NCBI GenBank assembly: GCA_002633025.1
Contig: NMRB01001900.1
Location: 1-64,000, forward strand
DNA from: Notospermus geniculatus
Lineage: Eukaryota; Nemertea; Pilidiophora; Heteronemertea; Lineidae
Direction of reading: 5' to 3'
Length of the DNA: 64,000 nucleotides
Shown here one piece after another: positions 35,722 to 46,842 of the stretch (position 1 is its first letter; the number at the start of each line of letters is the position of its first letter). The notes under the pieces were generated by a model, which was not told where the DNA came from, did no database searches, and was given only the letters and a program-made list of their open reading frames with translations. The position numbers and the translations under genes are program-made.

Positions 35722-37469
35722 ATGCCAATATCAAGCGGAGCTGGGGGACATCCTAACAGCTACTTCCACGACCCAGCGACAAACCAGAACGTGAGGACCG
35801 GAACCTACCCTGGAAGGCCAATACAAATCACAGGACACCAGATACATATACCAACCCACCATGCAAGACCGAAGAAGCCGAAGAGGTGTCCATGCTATAG
35901 CAACCATATTTGGGGTCGAGGGCATCCCGTAAGTAACAGTATCTCATATTTTCCAACATAAGTTGCTTCTTCTTGTTATATTCTACATTATTTTTCGACG
36001 TTCCCATTCTGAAGATCTTTCCAGTTCCACACGCCCACCGTGTACAGAAGGTGCCTACAGGTCGACATTGCGTCTTGAAGCAATGTCTCGCGGCAACTAG
36101 CTTTCCGGCGATGGAAGCAACTCGGAGTGACTGATCAGTTGCCGATTTTGTCGACCTGAGCGCGCTTGTGTCTGCGAAAAACTGCCAGATCCGCTAGTTG
36201 AGCGTGTTGTTCGAGGAACTGCCAGTTGCTCCGAGTTCACAGTCGCTGAAATGTCGACCTGCGCGTGGTAGTTTTTTGATCTGCGACGATCCGTCGAGTT
36301 GCTTCAAGACGCAATTTCGACCTGTAGGCACCAAGTGCCTCAGTGTTGCCGTTTCTCAGTGTTTCTCCTCCTTTGGGGAACGCTAAAACGAGAGTGACAG
36401 ATTTCCCTGACAAGTCACGGTGTCTCTTGTCTGTTGTTTGGAAACACTGGGATATGGAGAAAACGTACACTGGCCCGAACGTACATATGTATATTTCGGA
36501 CTTTCTCTTTCATCAAATATACCATCATTCTACAATCATCTCGTTTTCCAGGGTTACACACCAGGCGCAGGGGGTTTCTCCGCGCACGGCTGCTGCGTTT
36601 TCATGATGATTTTCGTTGCCTTGGCCCTCCTCGCTGGAATTGCTGCGGCGCTCTACTTTGGAATCAAAGGTAGGTCACGTGTTAGCACAGACACGGACAG
36701 AGGACCACTCTCCGGCAGCACATGCCCAGACTCATTCTTTTTGATAACAACCAACTTGTCTCAGTTGAAATCCATCTGACATCGACCCTTTTGTGCTCAC
36801 AACCTGAGCACAAAAAACCTCACACCTGTACTGCTACGATGGCTCGAAGATAGGCCTATATCGACCCCACTGTCTTGTGGCTGTAATCATCAGTTAGTTG
36901 CCAGGGCGGGCACATTCATTCTTCGAAGGCGAAACCCTTACGCTCGCAGATGCACGCTTGTGGAAGCATGGTCAAGATTCAACCCCGCGCAGGGTCGGAA
37001 ACCTTCGATAACTTTCGGCAGCAACAATGGGCCAATCTCCAGCCAGATATCTCCGAAGGGTGTGCTAATGTTAACTAATATAACCTACATTACTTTCTGA
37101 CTAACTGACTCTCAATCCATTATTTTTCCTCCAGCCGCCATTGGTTATCAAATGACAGTGAGGAACAACTGGCTCATCCCGGGAAATCTTCCGAAGGATA
37201 GGTTCTTCTACGTCAAAGGTTGGAAACCACCGTGTGCAACTACGCCCTTGACCACGCCCACAACTACTACCGTGGCTGCTGGAGGCGGGGGTGGGGGTGC
37301 CGCTGCCCCAACCACCACCACACTCATCCCGTGCCATTTAACCACCTTCAGCTTTGTAGAGCGAACGACGACGACCTTAGCATCCTCTGCCGCATCTTGG
37401 ATGCAAATGAGATTCGCAGGCCTCGTTGTTCTCACCTCGATCACGTGGTATGCGGTCTTGTTGATCTGA
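35722..37469 (+). CDS. three-exon gene, 219-aa membrane protein of unknown function
   Basis: Exon 1 35722-35928 (donor CCCG|GTAAGT region), exon 2 36552-36669 (acceptor TTTTCCAG, donor GTAGGT) and exon 3 37135-37469 (acceptor TTTTTCCTCCAG) join in one frame of 660 nt. Residues 1-69 are hydrophilic, rich in Pro and His with a KKPKRCPCY cluster. Residues about 83-107 form a strong membrane helix (CCVFMMIFVALALLAGIAAA). After a short conserved-looking segment (RNNWLIPGNLPKDRFFYVKG) comes a Thr/Gly/Ala-rich, mucin-like stretch. The protein ends in a second hydrophobic segment (FAGLVVLTSITWYAVLLI), which could be a second membrane helix or a GPI signal. I do not recognise the family. Exon 3 is also open in another frame (37220-37537), so the exact 3' end is less certain than exons 1 and 2. 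Confidence 0.65.
36051..36332. mobile_element. MITE GTGCCTACAGGTCGACATTG in intron 1
   Basis: About 282 bp with inverted ends GGTGCCTACAGGTCGA and TCGACCTGTAGGCACC plus inner GCGTCTTGAAGCA/TGCTTCAAGACGC. It lies in intron 1 of the 219-aa membrane protein gene. A second copy with a nested insertion is at 58781-59272. Confidence 0.85.
36670..37134. other. intron 2 of the membrane protein gene
   Basis: Flanked by GTAGGT and CTCCAG. No element recognised inside. Confidence 0.55.
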
Positions 37470-37519
37470 TTCCAGTGTTAAAGAGGAAAACCCTTTGGAA
37501 CCGAACAAACATCAAACGA

Positions 37520-37691
37520 AATAGGAGCTGTCAGTGAGTTGACCAATAGGTGTCACTATGCCCCAATTCAGTGCATGTAGAGGACCCATTCATTCTTGAT
37601 CGAGCACCAATCACGTGCATTTTCCTGTGTATTGGTCCGCTAGAACTTTGCTGCCATCTTTTGGCAATACGCGCGGCTGACTGCTCCCATT
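37520..37691 (+). mobile_element. TGACCAATAGG-family MITE, full length
   Basis: 172 bp. Ends AATAGGAGCTGTCAG and, at the right, CTGACTGCTCCCATT, an inverted repeat of about 15 bp. The body holds TGACCAATAGGTGTCACT, CCAATCACGTG and AGAACTTTGCTGCCATCT. It lies about 50 bp past the stop codon of the membrane protein gene, so it may be in its 3' UTR. Confidence 0.88.
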
Positions 37692-37730
37692 GTGATCATC
37701 GCTACGATAGAGGGCAGCACACCCAAACCA

Positions 37731-37970
37731 GGGGCCTGTTTCATGAAGTGACTTTAAGCTAATGGTATCTTTAACAAAATGGAACCAAGATACAGAATAG
37801 CACAAAATTGACACACAAAATGATAATAAGCAAGAAGTCAATCTCCAGAATTCACGAATTTTCGACCCCAACCGGGGTCTTTTTCAAGTGGAACTAGAAA
37901 AGGAACAAAATGGAAAATGCATTGAGTTAATGGTACCATTAGCTTAAAGTCACTTTATGAAACAGGCCCC
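37731..37970. mobile_element. foldback MITE, GGGGCCTGTTTCATGAAGTG end
   Basis: 240 bp, arms pair GGGGCCTGTTTCATGAAGTG and ACTTTAAGCTAATGGTA with their reverse complements at 37938-37970. It is another member of the GGGCC-palindrome group. Confidence 0.85.
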
Positions 37971-37976
37971 AAGTCC

Positions 37977-38057
37977 CATACAATGGACGTCTTTTGTGTG
38001 GGAAATTGATCAGTTTCATTTAATAGTTTTAACCACTAGTGACACCTATTGAGGCAG
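37977..38057 (-). repeat. dispersed repeat, reverse copy of 4134-4214
   Basis: Reverse complement contains AATAGGTGTCACTAGTGG, AAATGAAACTGATCA and GACGTCCATTGTATGGG in the same order as at 4134. Confidence 0.6.
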
Positions 38058-38508
38058 AGGGTTAGGGTCGCCATTGTGATCGGCTGCTTTGATTTCACAT
38101 TGTGGACATTTGTCGGCCGATCCATTCCGATGTCGCTGTACTGCGGAGTAGGCCTACGCTTGGGTGTCAACTGCATTAGTAATTTCTGACTTTTTCTTGA
38201 CCGAAGGTCGTGATATGGTAACAACGCTCGCAGCGCCATCTATTTAGCACCCCTGGATGCATAAAAAATCGGTATGGTCAGTGACTTTGATCCTCTCCCT
38301 TTTATATTTCAAGAAACTGTGACGTCAGTAGTGTTTGCGTACATTGTATGCGATTTTAGTCTCTCTAATCTTGAATGTATGTGTATTATAATCAGTCCAA
38401 TAAAGAAATGATTTTTCCCAACGCAGCTATTTGTAGCATGATCATGGTCGTGTGTGCCCATACTTGACCAGCGCACACCGCGTCAACGCCAGCATGTGTG
38501 TGTTAGTA
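38058..38508. other. intergenic, possible late poly(A) signal
   Basis: Contains AATAAA at 38399, 0.9 kb past the stop of the membrane protein gene; whether it is used is unknown. Otherwise nothing seen. Confidence 0.3.
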
Positions 38509-38636
38509 GGGAGTTTTCGCAAAGCCCCCGAAACGCCAACGCGAACGCGAAACCCGTTGTTTGCTGCCACGAAGAGAGCACCGAACAAAAGGATAGACAT
38601 TGGCGTTTGTGTTTTGGGGTCTTTGCGAAAACTCCC
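38509..38636. mobile_element. TA-flanked foldback MITE, GGGAGTTTTCGCAAAG end
   Basis: 128 bp, inverted arms GGGAGTTTTCGCAAAG and CTTTGCGAAAACTCCC extending inward through CGTTGGCGTTT. TA on both sides (38507-38508 and 38637-38638). Confidence 0.85.
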
Positions 38637-38638
38637 TA

Positions 38639-39066
38639 TTATCAAGTTTGGACCGCGTACAAATGGAGACACACACGAAGTCCACGTTTGTGTTCACGTA
38701 TTTGGTTGCGTGTGCTACAAACGAACGTAAAAATACTATTAATTTGGTGTCATCATGGACTTGTGTAAAAAAACTGTGTTCACACAACCTGCAAAATGAC
38801 AGCATGTACTGCATAATCCAAAATGACAACAATGGCTGAATTTTTCCGCCTAAAAATCATGTTCAGTGATCCTTATAGCGTCTTTGTGTCCTTCAAGTGA
38901 GACTTGCCAAACAGGTGAAGCCCTTGTGTCGGAACGGAGGCGCATGCATGGTGTGCAGAGAAGCCTTCAGCGAGAGTGCAGTATTTGACTTGATACACAT
39001 GGAGCTTCACAATAACAGCAAACTTTCCTGCTGTTTTTGCCGTGCTGTGTTGGTTTCGTGTCTGTA
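38639..39066. other. 5' flank of the sulfotransferase gene
   Basis: No repeats recognised. Presumably includes the promoter or 5' UTR, but I cannot identify a TATA box or start site with confidence. Confidence 0.35.
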
Positions 39067-42000
39067 ATGGTCAACCACAGTGAGAGAATACGAGTTTCAG
39101 CCAGCAACTCTCCGGGGACAACAAATATTATGTCTTTCACAAAAAACTGTCGTTTACAATTCGTGATCTTTGGTGGATTCTCTGTCGTCATTTTTCTGCT
39201 TTTTTCACTACCGTTGGACTTGTTTCATGGCCATGCGAGATTGCCTGTTGAGCCAAATAAAAGGTTTGTCATTCCCATCTCAAGTGTTCGAAGTGTACGA
39301 AGACTCTCCGATGTTGCCGCGTTTTCTAAACCTGCACCCCAGGCTGAGGGTTTGCCTGGGCATAGCTCTGTGACTGGTGACACTGAATCAAATGATCTCA
39401 TCCAGCCTCCTCCGAACCCAGTGCCATTTACTCGAGGGACCTTTTCGGTGAATAAGAAGTTCATACAGGCCGAGTTGGACAACTACACACCGCCGACAAA
39501 CACGGACTTAGAGTTTGTGTTGAGCAAGGAAAAGGGTTTCGATGAAAAGGTATTCATCATCAGGATCAAGGGGTGGGCAAAAAGAAGGTGCATTACGTTT
39601 TGGTATGGGCCTAGGCCTATAGCCTTCTTCTTTCATGTAGATCACTGTTCTGTAGCCTATCTGTCGTCTGCGGATGTTCGTGACGGCCGACCTTTTCACG
39701 CTGACGTCACATTTTGATGTGATGACGTCATGTGGGAAACCTCAAAACTATTAAATCTACACGGCAGGCATAATGACGAAGGTGTAGGCCCTTGGCCTTG
39801 GTCTGATTGTGCAGCAGATCCTTGTAGAAAAAACAAACACCAATAGCGGATAGGCCTGTTCGTGACAATAAGTTGGAAGACTAGAGATATGATTTTCACC
39901 CTCAGATCATAGACCCCTTTCGAAAGTCTTCAGCGGGTAACAACAATATCCTCGCCCCAGGTCAAAATGCAGATGATGTACCTGAACAGTGGGCCTACGT
40001 ACATCATTTACGTTTTGACCTGGGGCGAGGATGTTGTTATTACCCGCTCAAAACTTTCGAAGGGGCCGATTATGGAATGACCAGTTATTTCAGCAGTTTT
40101 GGCACATGATTACCAGTTCCTTTCACTCTTGCAGCCGCCCCTCGACTTCCTGCCGGACTGGAAGAACCCCTGTTGGCTGGGGAACACCAAGGTCGGAGGG
40201 ACAAGACTGAAATGTCTACCCTATTTCTATATCCTTGGCTTCCCAAAATGCGCCACCACAGACCTGTGGCAGCGAATGAAACTTCACCCTCAGATAGAGG
40301 AGAAGGTTCCGAAGGAGACCCATTGGTGGAGTCGACTCCGATATGACGGAACGGGTGAGTGAACGGCATTTCATTTGGGCGAAGGTAGGCGTACACCACG
40401 ATTATCCTCTTGGACGGTGCCTCATCATTCCTTGGGCGACTCCCGGATAATTTCTTTACCAAATGGTTTGAAGACAGTTGTTACAATGTAGGGCCTATTT
40501 CCGAGGCAAGTGGTAGGTGCAAATGTGCGAATGCAGCAGCGAAAGGGGCTGGAAGACACAGGCCCTTCGCGAGACTATATTTGAGTTCGCAGGCGATGGA
40601 AGTGACATCTCTGAGTGAAAAGGTCAACTAGCGTCTTGCATTATAAGCGCAACATTTTAGGAGCATCACGGCCTTGCATTATTGCCCAAGAGAAGTTGTC
40701 CTCGGATTTTTATGTGTGCGGTGACGTAAAGAGCGATCGCTAGGTCGTGATAATCTCAGGATGCCTATTATTTCATTGGTGTTAAGTAACAATTTTAAAA
40801 CAGCAATTCCGCCATTGCAGCCAAGTCCATGGGAAGGTACTACGCTGGAGAACTCTTTGGTAAACATATGATGGAAAACCAGAACCGGTCATCAAAAACT
40901 TGGATACTGGGTAAGTTGGAGCAAGATATGTAGGCCTAGGTTGTGTTCCTCCGGGGGGGGGGGATTGGTAGGTGTCTTTCGTTCGCAGATGGCGCTGAAA
41001 TTACATCGCAGCGAACTTTAACTTTGGAGTTCTCTTTCTTGTCTTTCGAAGGTGATGGTTCGCCGTCCTACGTCTACGAAGCCCACAATGAAATACGCTA
41101 CAAGATGATCAATGAAAAAGGTTACATGCATCTTGACCCTCCAATGCCGAAAGTGTTGGTCGGCCATCTCATCAAGAAGTACACTCCCAAGGCAAAGTTT
41201 GTTCTTATGGTCCGAAATCCAACGAACAGGTAAATGTACCTGCAAAACTATGCCGCTATGTGGCGCTACGAGCGTTGTAGCTAAGTCTCAATTTCCAGGC
41301 CTGTTTCTATTAACCAACAGGGTCTTTAAGGGCATCTCCTTCGTCGTATCTTTTAAGGGGCAAAACACCCCAGTGAAATGCCCTGAATCTGAGTATACTT
41401 TAGGGGCCGTCTCAAAATTGTTTTGACGCCAAGAAAGACGAAGTGACTTCGTCTGGGGGAGGGGGTTCTCGATTTGGGGACGCCCACTTCATCTTTTTTG
41501 AAAAAATTGGCATCACTCTTTTTTACAGGAGAATGACTTTTTATATGCAGTCTTCAGAAAGGAACAAGGTTCTGGCTACTATGGACTGTATGAATCAGAA
41601 CTCTAAACTTTCCACTTGGGATGAAGCCAATGTCAAGTGCCCACTTCATCTTTTCAAGGGGGGAGGGGGTCAGGGAAAAGATGAAGTCACTTAAGCCCAG
41701 TTCACACTGTCACGATTCCGACCACGATGCCTCTACGAATCCTCTGAAATATTTTCGTAGAGGGATCGTGGCCTTAGTGTTACAATGGGTGCGGATTATC
41801 ACGAAAAACAAGAAGTCTGTAGGAAGGCATCACGAAGCCTATACGAACACCACGAAAGCATTTCGTAGAGGCATCGTGGTCGGAATCGTGGCAGTGTGAA
41901 CTGGGCTTTAGTCTTTTTTTGGCATCAGTGTAATTTTGAGACGGCCCCTTAACTACCTCACAAAGTCTTTGTTCCTTCCAGAATCTTCTCGCACCATGTC

Positions 42001-43998
42001 TACTTCGGCACCAAGGAATACAAGCGTGATTACACGTTCAGAAGATCACCAAGAAAGCTCCATTATCTAGTTATTAGAATGATCAACCTCTACAAGCAGT
42101 GCTTCTCCGAAAAACCAGTCAGGCAGTGCATGTATGACCCCACCCTGTACAGGGAATGTGAAGAAAGCAAGGTATGGTGTGGATAATAGAGACCTTAAGA
42201 TCCGTCACGTCGCCGTCGCCGTCCCCGTCGTGATTCCCATTTCTGCGTTCTACGTCATCAATTGGTGGGGATCGGCGCGCCATCTATCATTTTGCGGACG
42301 AACTGAGTATCGCGGACGTCAATATCTTAAGCCGTGACGTTGTTTGCCCGCGACGGGGATGGGGACGGCGACGTGACGGATCGTAAGGTCTCTATTAATG
42401 GGGAGGTTTCGAAATCAAACGATAAACGTAAACGTTAACGACAACTTTATTTTTGTACCGAAAATGCAATGCAAAATCTGGTTAATCTGTAGTATGAAAA
42501 ATAACGTTGTCGTAAAGTTTTGGTTTATCGTTTGATTTCGAAACCTCCCCAATGTTTGGACGAATTCGTAAAGGTTTGCTGAGGATTCGTTCCTACACTG
42601 GCGTAAAACCGAGGACGATTTCTTGCCGTTTCTGGTTATAACTTCCTTGGCTAATTTGCGGTTTGGGCCTACCCGGTACAACTGTTCTTGTTGCGTCACC
42701 CTCGTTCCCAGTCATCGCGCACCTCTTCTCGTCTGCTGTTGATGATGTCCGCAGCGATGTTGTTGATGATGTCCAAATATGCTGTTGATGATGTCCAAAT
42801 ATCGCGAGATCTATCTCACAGCGAGGGGACGGTAACCAGTGAGTTGTTGCGAAGCAACAATGGATGCCTGTCATGTGTTTCAGGTTCGCCTTGACAGAAG
42901 TATGTACGCAGTGTACATCAATGACTGGTTGAAGATCTTCCCGCGGGAACAATTCTTCTTTATCAAGCTAAAGGATTATGCCGACGACAACAAGCGACGG
43001 GAAATATTGAGGAATCTATTCAAGTTTCTAGATCTGTGTAAGTAGGCCTACAGATGAGCTTCACTAGCAGCCATCTTGCCAAAATTAGGTCATCACCATG
43101 GAGATTTCCCCACTGGGGTTGAGAGAACCAATCATTTGTCGCTCAGGAAGAAAATTCCCATGGTGATGACCTATATAACTTTAGGAGATGGCTGCCAGCG
43201 AAACTCACCGCGTCGTCTTGTTTAGCGTTTCGATCGCTTTCACGTCGCCCTCAGGATGACTGTGTCTAGTCTGTTCTGTCGTACCATAAAGGAATCAAAC
43301 ATAGAGGTTCAACTTACAAATTTAGCATTTTATAAATGTGGACAGTATCTCCTCAACAGATTTGCATTCTACCTGATTCTTCCATATGATAGGCAAGACC
43401 CTTCTGCATGTTTACTGCAACTTCTTCTGAATTCCGACTAGTTGATCTTATGGTGCAAAAGGACTAATTAATGAGAGCCCCACGAACGATGAGAGCGCTG
43501 GGTCATCTCTGTACATTAGAATAGGCTAACGTACATTTGCACATGGAACACTAATTGTGCTGACAATAGCTCTGTTATCCTCAGAAATGGAATTCAAGGC
43601 ATCAATTGACTGATTCATATACCCCACTACCATAAAAAAAGTTGAAGCTCGTGCCTATTACGTAAAGCCAAAATTCAGGCAGTGAGAGACATCTGGTGGC
43701 AACACATGAAGTGTATCCCTCAGTTGGTTCATCGTTCGCACTTAAACGTTTATGATTGATTCCTTTATGGTCGTACTATATAAACTTTTTCTTTCTCCCC
43801 GCAGCACCCGTTAACGGTCCACTCTTGGAGAGAATGGTGACGCAGATAAGAGCCTCAGCGAAAAATAAGGATCCGAAGTTGAAGTCTATGTTGAACGAAA
43901 CAAGAGACTTACTGAATAAATTCTTCAAGCCTTTCAATGAAGTATTGGCGGATATACTTGGGGATAAAAAATATTTATTTGAAGATGAAACATCTTGA
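39067..43998 (+). CDS. CHST15-like Golgi carbohydrate sulfotransferase, seven exons, complete
   Basis: Exons 39067-39549, 40135-40354, 40821-40910, 41052-41229, 41982-42171, 42884-43037 and 43805-43998 all have GT-AG boundaries and matching phases. They total 1509 nt, 502 aa plus TGA. The product is a type II membrane protein: short cytosolic tail, membrane anchor near residues 30-52 (LQFVIFGGFSVVIFLLFSLP), a stem, then the catalytic domain. The PAPS 5'-phosphosulfate loop is YILGFPKCATTDLWQRM, followed by KETHWWSRL. The 3'-phosphate region includes VLMVRNPTNRIFSHHVYFG. Near the end are LDRSMYAVYINDWLKIFPRE and FFKPFNEVLADIL. These match the CHST15 (GalNAc4S-6-sulfotransferase) family, which transfers sulfate from PAPS to chondroitin-sulfate-type sugars in the Golgi; human CHST15 is 561 aa. 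Exact acceptor sugar is not readable from sequence. An alternative in-frame start is at 39130. Confidence 0.93.
39913..40066. mobile_element. foldback element in sulfotransferase intron 1
   Basis: 154 bp, arms pair CCTCGCCCCAGGTCAAAATG, AGCGGGTAACAACA and CCCCTTTCGAAAG with their reverse complements. No clear target duplication. Confidence 0.85.
40355..40820. other. sulfotransferase intron 2
   Basis: Bounded by GTGAGT and CCATTGCAG. The acceptor at 40820 is fixed by reading frame: an earlier CAG at 40803 would bring a stop before the next donor. No repeat recognised. Confidence 0.6.
41403..41948. mobile_element. Harbinger-like MITE with TTA target, in intron 4 (outer)
   Basis: 546 bp as it stands, with inverted ends GGGGCCGTCTCAAAATT and AATTTTGAGACGGCCCC. 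TTA on both sides (41400-41402 and 41949-41951). A second complete element is nested inside at 41694-41907. Interior words GACTTCGTC and GGGGGAGGGGGT recur within it. Confidence 0.9.
41694..41907. mobile_element. Harbinger-like MITE AGCCCAGTTCACACTG, nested (inner)
   Basis: 214 bp, inverted arms of about 46 bp with one mismatch starting AGCCCAGTTCACACTGTCAC. TTA on both sides (41691-41693 and 41908-41910). It lies inside the outer MITE, so it inserted later. Confidence 0.92.
42184..42397. mobile_element. foldback MITE TAATAGAGACCTTA in intron 5
   Basis: About 214 bp, inverted arms TAATAGAGACCTTAAGATCC then GTCACGTCGCCGTC, with the reverse complement at 42358-42397. GC-rich arms with an AT-rich centre. 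Confidence 0.87.
42400..42550. mobile_element. foldback MITE GGGGAGGTTTCGAAATC in intron 5
   Basis: 151 bp, arms GGGGAGGTTTCGAAATCAAA then CGATAAAC paired with their reverse complement. AAT on both sides (42397-42399 and 42551-42553). It directly abuts the preceding element. Confidence 0.88.
43052..43208. mobile_element. degraded foldback in intron 6
   Basis: TGAGCTTCACTAGCAGCCAT pairs imperfectly with ATGGCTGCCAGCGAAACTCA, and AGGTCATCACCATGG with CCATGGTGATGACCT. About 157 bp. Confidence 0.65.
43209..43804. other. remainder of sulfotransferase intron 6
   Basis: No element recognised; ends in the polypyrimidine-rich acceptor TTTCTTTCTCCCCGCAG. Confidence 0.6.
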
Positions 43999-44069
43999 TT
44001 GACACGGCACTGGTCATTGACAGAACTGTTGTTTTCGCAATCATATCCCTGAAAGCATTGCAGAGAGCT

Positions 44070-44190
44070 CGGGAAACCGCTGTAGTGGAAACGGTCACGC
44101 GGTTCTCCCGGGCTTCGAGACCGCTGTAGTGGAAAAACGGTTTAAGGCCCGTTTCCGCAGCAACGTTTTTCGCTGCGGTTTGCGTTTTGA
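44070..44190. mobile_element. fragment of the GGCCTGTTTCCAC foldback family
   Basis: CCGCTGTAGTGGAAAC twice, AAGGCCCGTTTCC and TTCGCTGCGGTTTGCG are the family's terminal and sub-terminal words (complete copies at 5478 and 26201), in a rearranged order, 72 bp past the sulfotransferase stop codon. Confidence 0.55.
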
Positions 44191-44309
44191 AAGATATACC
44201 GCAGCGGTATCGAGATCCGCGTCACCACGACGTCAGATGGTATGATGATGTGTAAGGTAAAGTGTTCAACTTGTATTCTAATTAACTATCAAATGCTCAG
44301 TTTGAGCGC

Positions 44310-44315
44310 AATAAA
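44310..44315 (+). promoter_or_regulatory. candidate poly(A) signal of the sulfotransferase gene
   Basis: AATAAA 312 bp after the stop codon, the first clear signal downstream. Use is inferred only. Confidence 0.4.
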
Positions 44316-44412
44316 CTTGTTAACATTGTACAATGTACAAAACAATGGGTTTGTGTTTTTTTCCTGCAGAATGTCACCCTCGCCCCATTAAAAACACGTT
44401 TCGGGAGCCATG

Positions 44413-44531
44413 GGGGGGATATGAATAAAAGGTAGCAAATGCTATACTTCAGATTTGTACAACTTATCTTGGTGCACTTGCACTGCAAAATACAAGCTAA
44501 AGCATTTGCTAATCTTTATTCATATGACCCC
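44413..44531. mobile_element. foldback MITE, GGATATGAATAAA end, ATG flanks
   Basis: 119 bp with arms GATATGAATAAAAGGTAGCA and its partner ending TTTATTCATATGACCCC, including AGCAAATGCT as in 6853-6966. ATG on both sides (44410-44412 and 44532-44534). Confidence 0.8.
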
Positions 44532-44534
44532 ATG

Positions 44535-45308
44535 GAGGAGAAGAAGCCGTCAATAAAGCCATTTGCGCAGATTATGGGTCCTCGCGTTGTTCAGCGAGTA
44601 CTACGCCATCTGTAGGGAAGCCTGGGACCTCGGACCAAGTCCCTGAATCGATCAATCGATCGTGTTCACAATAATTCTCTCGGTGAGCAATCGATGGAGC
44701 GGTGATCGCCGTGGGAAATGGGCGGACCCTCTGTTCTCGATAAATTCTGTTTAACAGAGCATCCTATAATGGTCACTCCACACGATCAAATTTTTCAGCC
44801 AATTTTCTGAATATGCTCAATAAAGGCCTACATGCGGGTTTATACATTGAAGCCCCAATAGGCCCGGAATCTGAATTTGCAAAAAAAATGGATAAAAGAT
44901 TTGATGTGTGGAGCGGCCAAGAAAAATTCATTGGCAACTCACAATACCGAGAACCACAAGCGCTGGATAGGCCTAGGCATTGCAAATTAATACCTGGACC
45001 TACTCACGAAACCCTCGTAACTTTCGGTCACTTCTGGTGTGCGTGAACTCTTGTCCATTTGCGGGTAACCTGATATCGTCCACCCTCTGCCCAGCAAATG
45101 ATTTAATTGGCACTGTCCGAACGGGCCCCTTGCGCGAAAGTGATCGGCCTACACGGGCAGTGAGCGCAAGCGTTCCGCGGCACCTTCAAATAGTGGTGGC
45201 ATGAATGAGAGGCCATCTACGGGTGTAACATCTGCCAGTGTTCACCGTTTTTCAGTGTTTCCCGAGTGGCAATGAGACAGCTAAAGAGACCACGACTATT
45301 CTACATGA
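44535..45308. other. no gene recognised
   Basis: Contains short frames up to 77 aa without support. No repeat structure seen. Confidence 0.4.
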
Positions 45309-45310
45309 TA

Positions 45311-45676
45311 CATTGCCTCTCAAAAGTATTTACGCAGTGGTTTGCCAGTCTACATGTACAAACTTTTATTTTCAAAAAGCTGAGTGTCCTTATTGAACAG
45401 GTTGATTTTCACATCTCAATTCTTAAATAAAATGAATACATTTATCCTCCAGGGTAGGATTTACAGTTAAAGCCGTAATTGAAATTAGGACAGAGTGACC
45501 TAATTGCAGACACTCTGTTAATTTCAGTTGCCACTTTACCTGTGACTCCCAACTTACAGGAAACATAAATTTATTTGATTTTAAAGAATTGAAGGACATG
45601 CACTGGGCTTTTGAAAGTAGTTATCACCATTTGTGAGATTGGCACACCACTGCGTAAATACTTTTGAGAGGCAGTG
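45311..45676. mobile_element. Tc1/mariner-like MITE, CATTGCCTCTCAAAAG end
   Basis: 366 bp with inverted ends of about 30 bp: CATTGCCTCTCAAAAGTATT and CACTGCCTCTCAAAAGTATT (reverse complement of the right end), continuing TACGCAGTGGT. TA on both sides (45309-45310 and 45677-45678). Confidence 0.92.
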
Positions 45677-45734
45677 TAGGGGAATACAATTAGAGGGAAC
45701 ATTCACACACAGAAACGTTGATAGATGTTACACT

Positions 45735-45790
45735 AGTCGTCAGGCGCTGGGCGACGCGAGAGGTTGCGGATTCGATTCCCAGTGGGTTTT
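45735..45790 (+). repeat. possible tRNA-like SINE fragment
   Basis: GCGGATTCGATTCCCAGTGG looks like a tRNA B-box/T-arm and TAGTCGTCAGGCGCTGGGCG a weak A-box region. Too little to define an element. Confidence 0.3.
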
Positions 45791-46842
45791 GGAAGAATTG
45801 TCAGCATGGCCTGGCCTGGTAAATAAATATTGGCTGCACAAGAGACCGAAAATATCAAAACTTGACATCTTCCTTGTGCCCTGCTTTCCATGTTTACAAA
45901 TCTGCGATTTTATCATCTTTTCCACGACCGGGTGGGAACCCGCCCATAATTAGGTCATCGGCATTCTATTCAAATGATTGACTCACCTGGCCGCTTACCT
46001 GCGCGCATGCGTGATCGATTCCCAATCAGGGGGCAATAATTGCCACTAAAGGCACTTAGGTAAAGGTGACGGAAAAAACGCCATGTGTGAAACAAATGTC
46101 ATCTAATATTCATCAAATAGAAATTTTATCTCAAAGAACGAAATAATTCTGAACATGACGTCCTACAAAGGTTTTATAAGACTTTATTGTAGATTTACCA
46201 AATAAGGATTGATCCCCCTGTTTCAAAGGTGAGCAATGATTGGTGCCGCCATCTTGTTTCAAAAGGTTGGTGTTTTCTGTAGGTGTACATAATCATTTTC
46301 TATGCGTAAAACATCGCCTTTTCTGCATTCAGCATCAGTCGATCGCCGTGGATATGCTACTCTAGGGTAACAACAGCTAGAGAGGTGTACTTAGAAGGAG
46401 TTTACAAATCTGTTTTATATCGGAAGAGGTAAGTGTGCGGAACTTTGAAGTGAAGACCCATAACAGGTATAACGCCGCTTATGGAAACTAGGTCACAACC
46501 GGTAGTGTGCACATAACGATATACACTGTTGCGACTTCCTCTGTTTTCTCTCATTTAAGGTGTTAATTCTTGTTTCGATTTTGCCCAATTGCTTTATAAG
46601 CCTGGCACTTGTAATTTTTGTTGTTTTTGACCTTTTCTGATGCTTTTATTTCGAGATTTGTACATGTAGTTGTGGCTTTACATTTGTGTCTGTACTGTGT
46701 TGTCATGCACAGGTCAGTAAGGTAAAGGTCAGATAAGTTGTCCAGGCCCTGCCCTACACCTGCCCCCATGCCCACCTGGCTACCACCGACTTATTTGTAA
46801 TTTTTTCCCCACAAAAGCTTTTGTGCTGAACTTTGCATTGGA
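45791..46842. other. no gene recognised
   Basis: About 1 kb without clear features. Confidence 0.4.
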
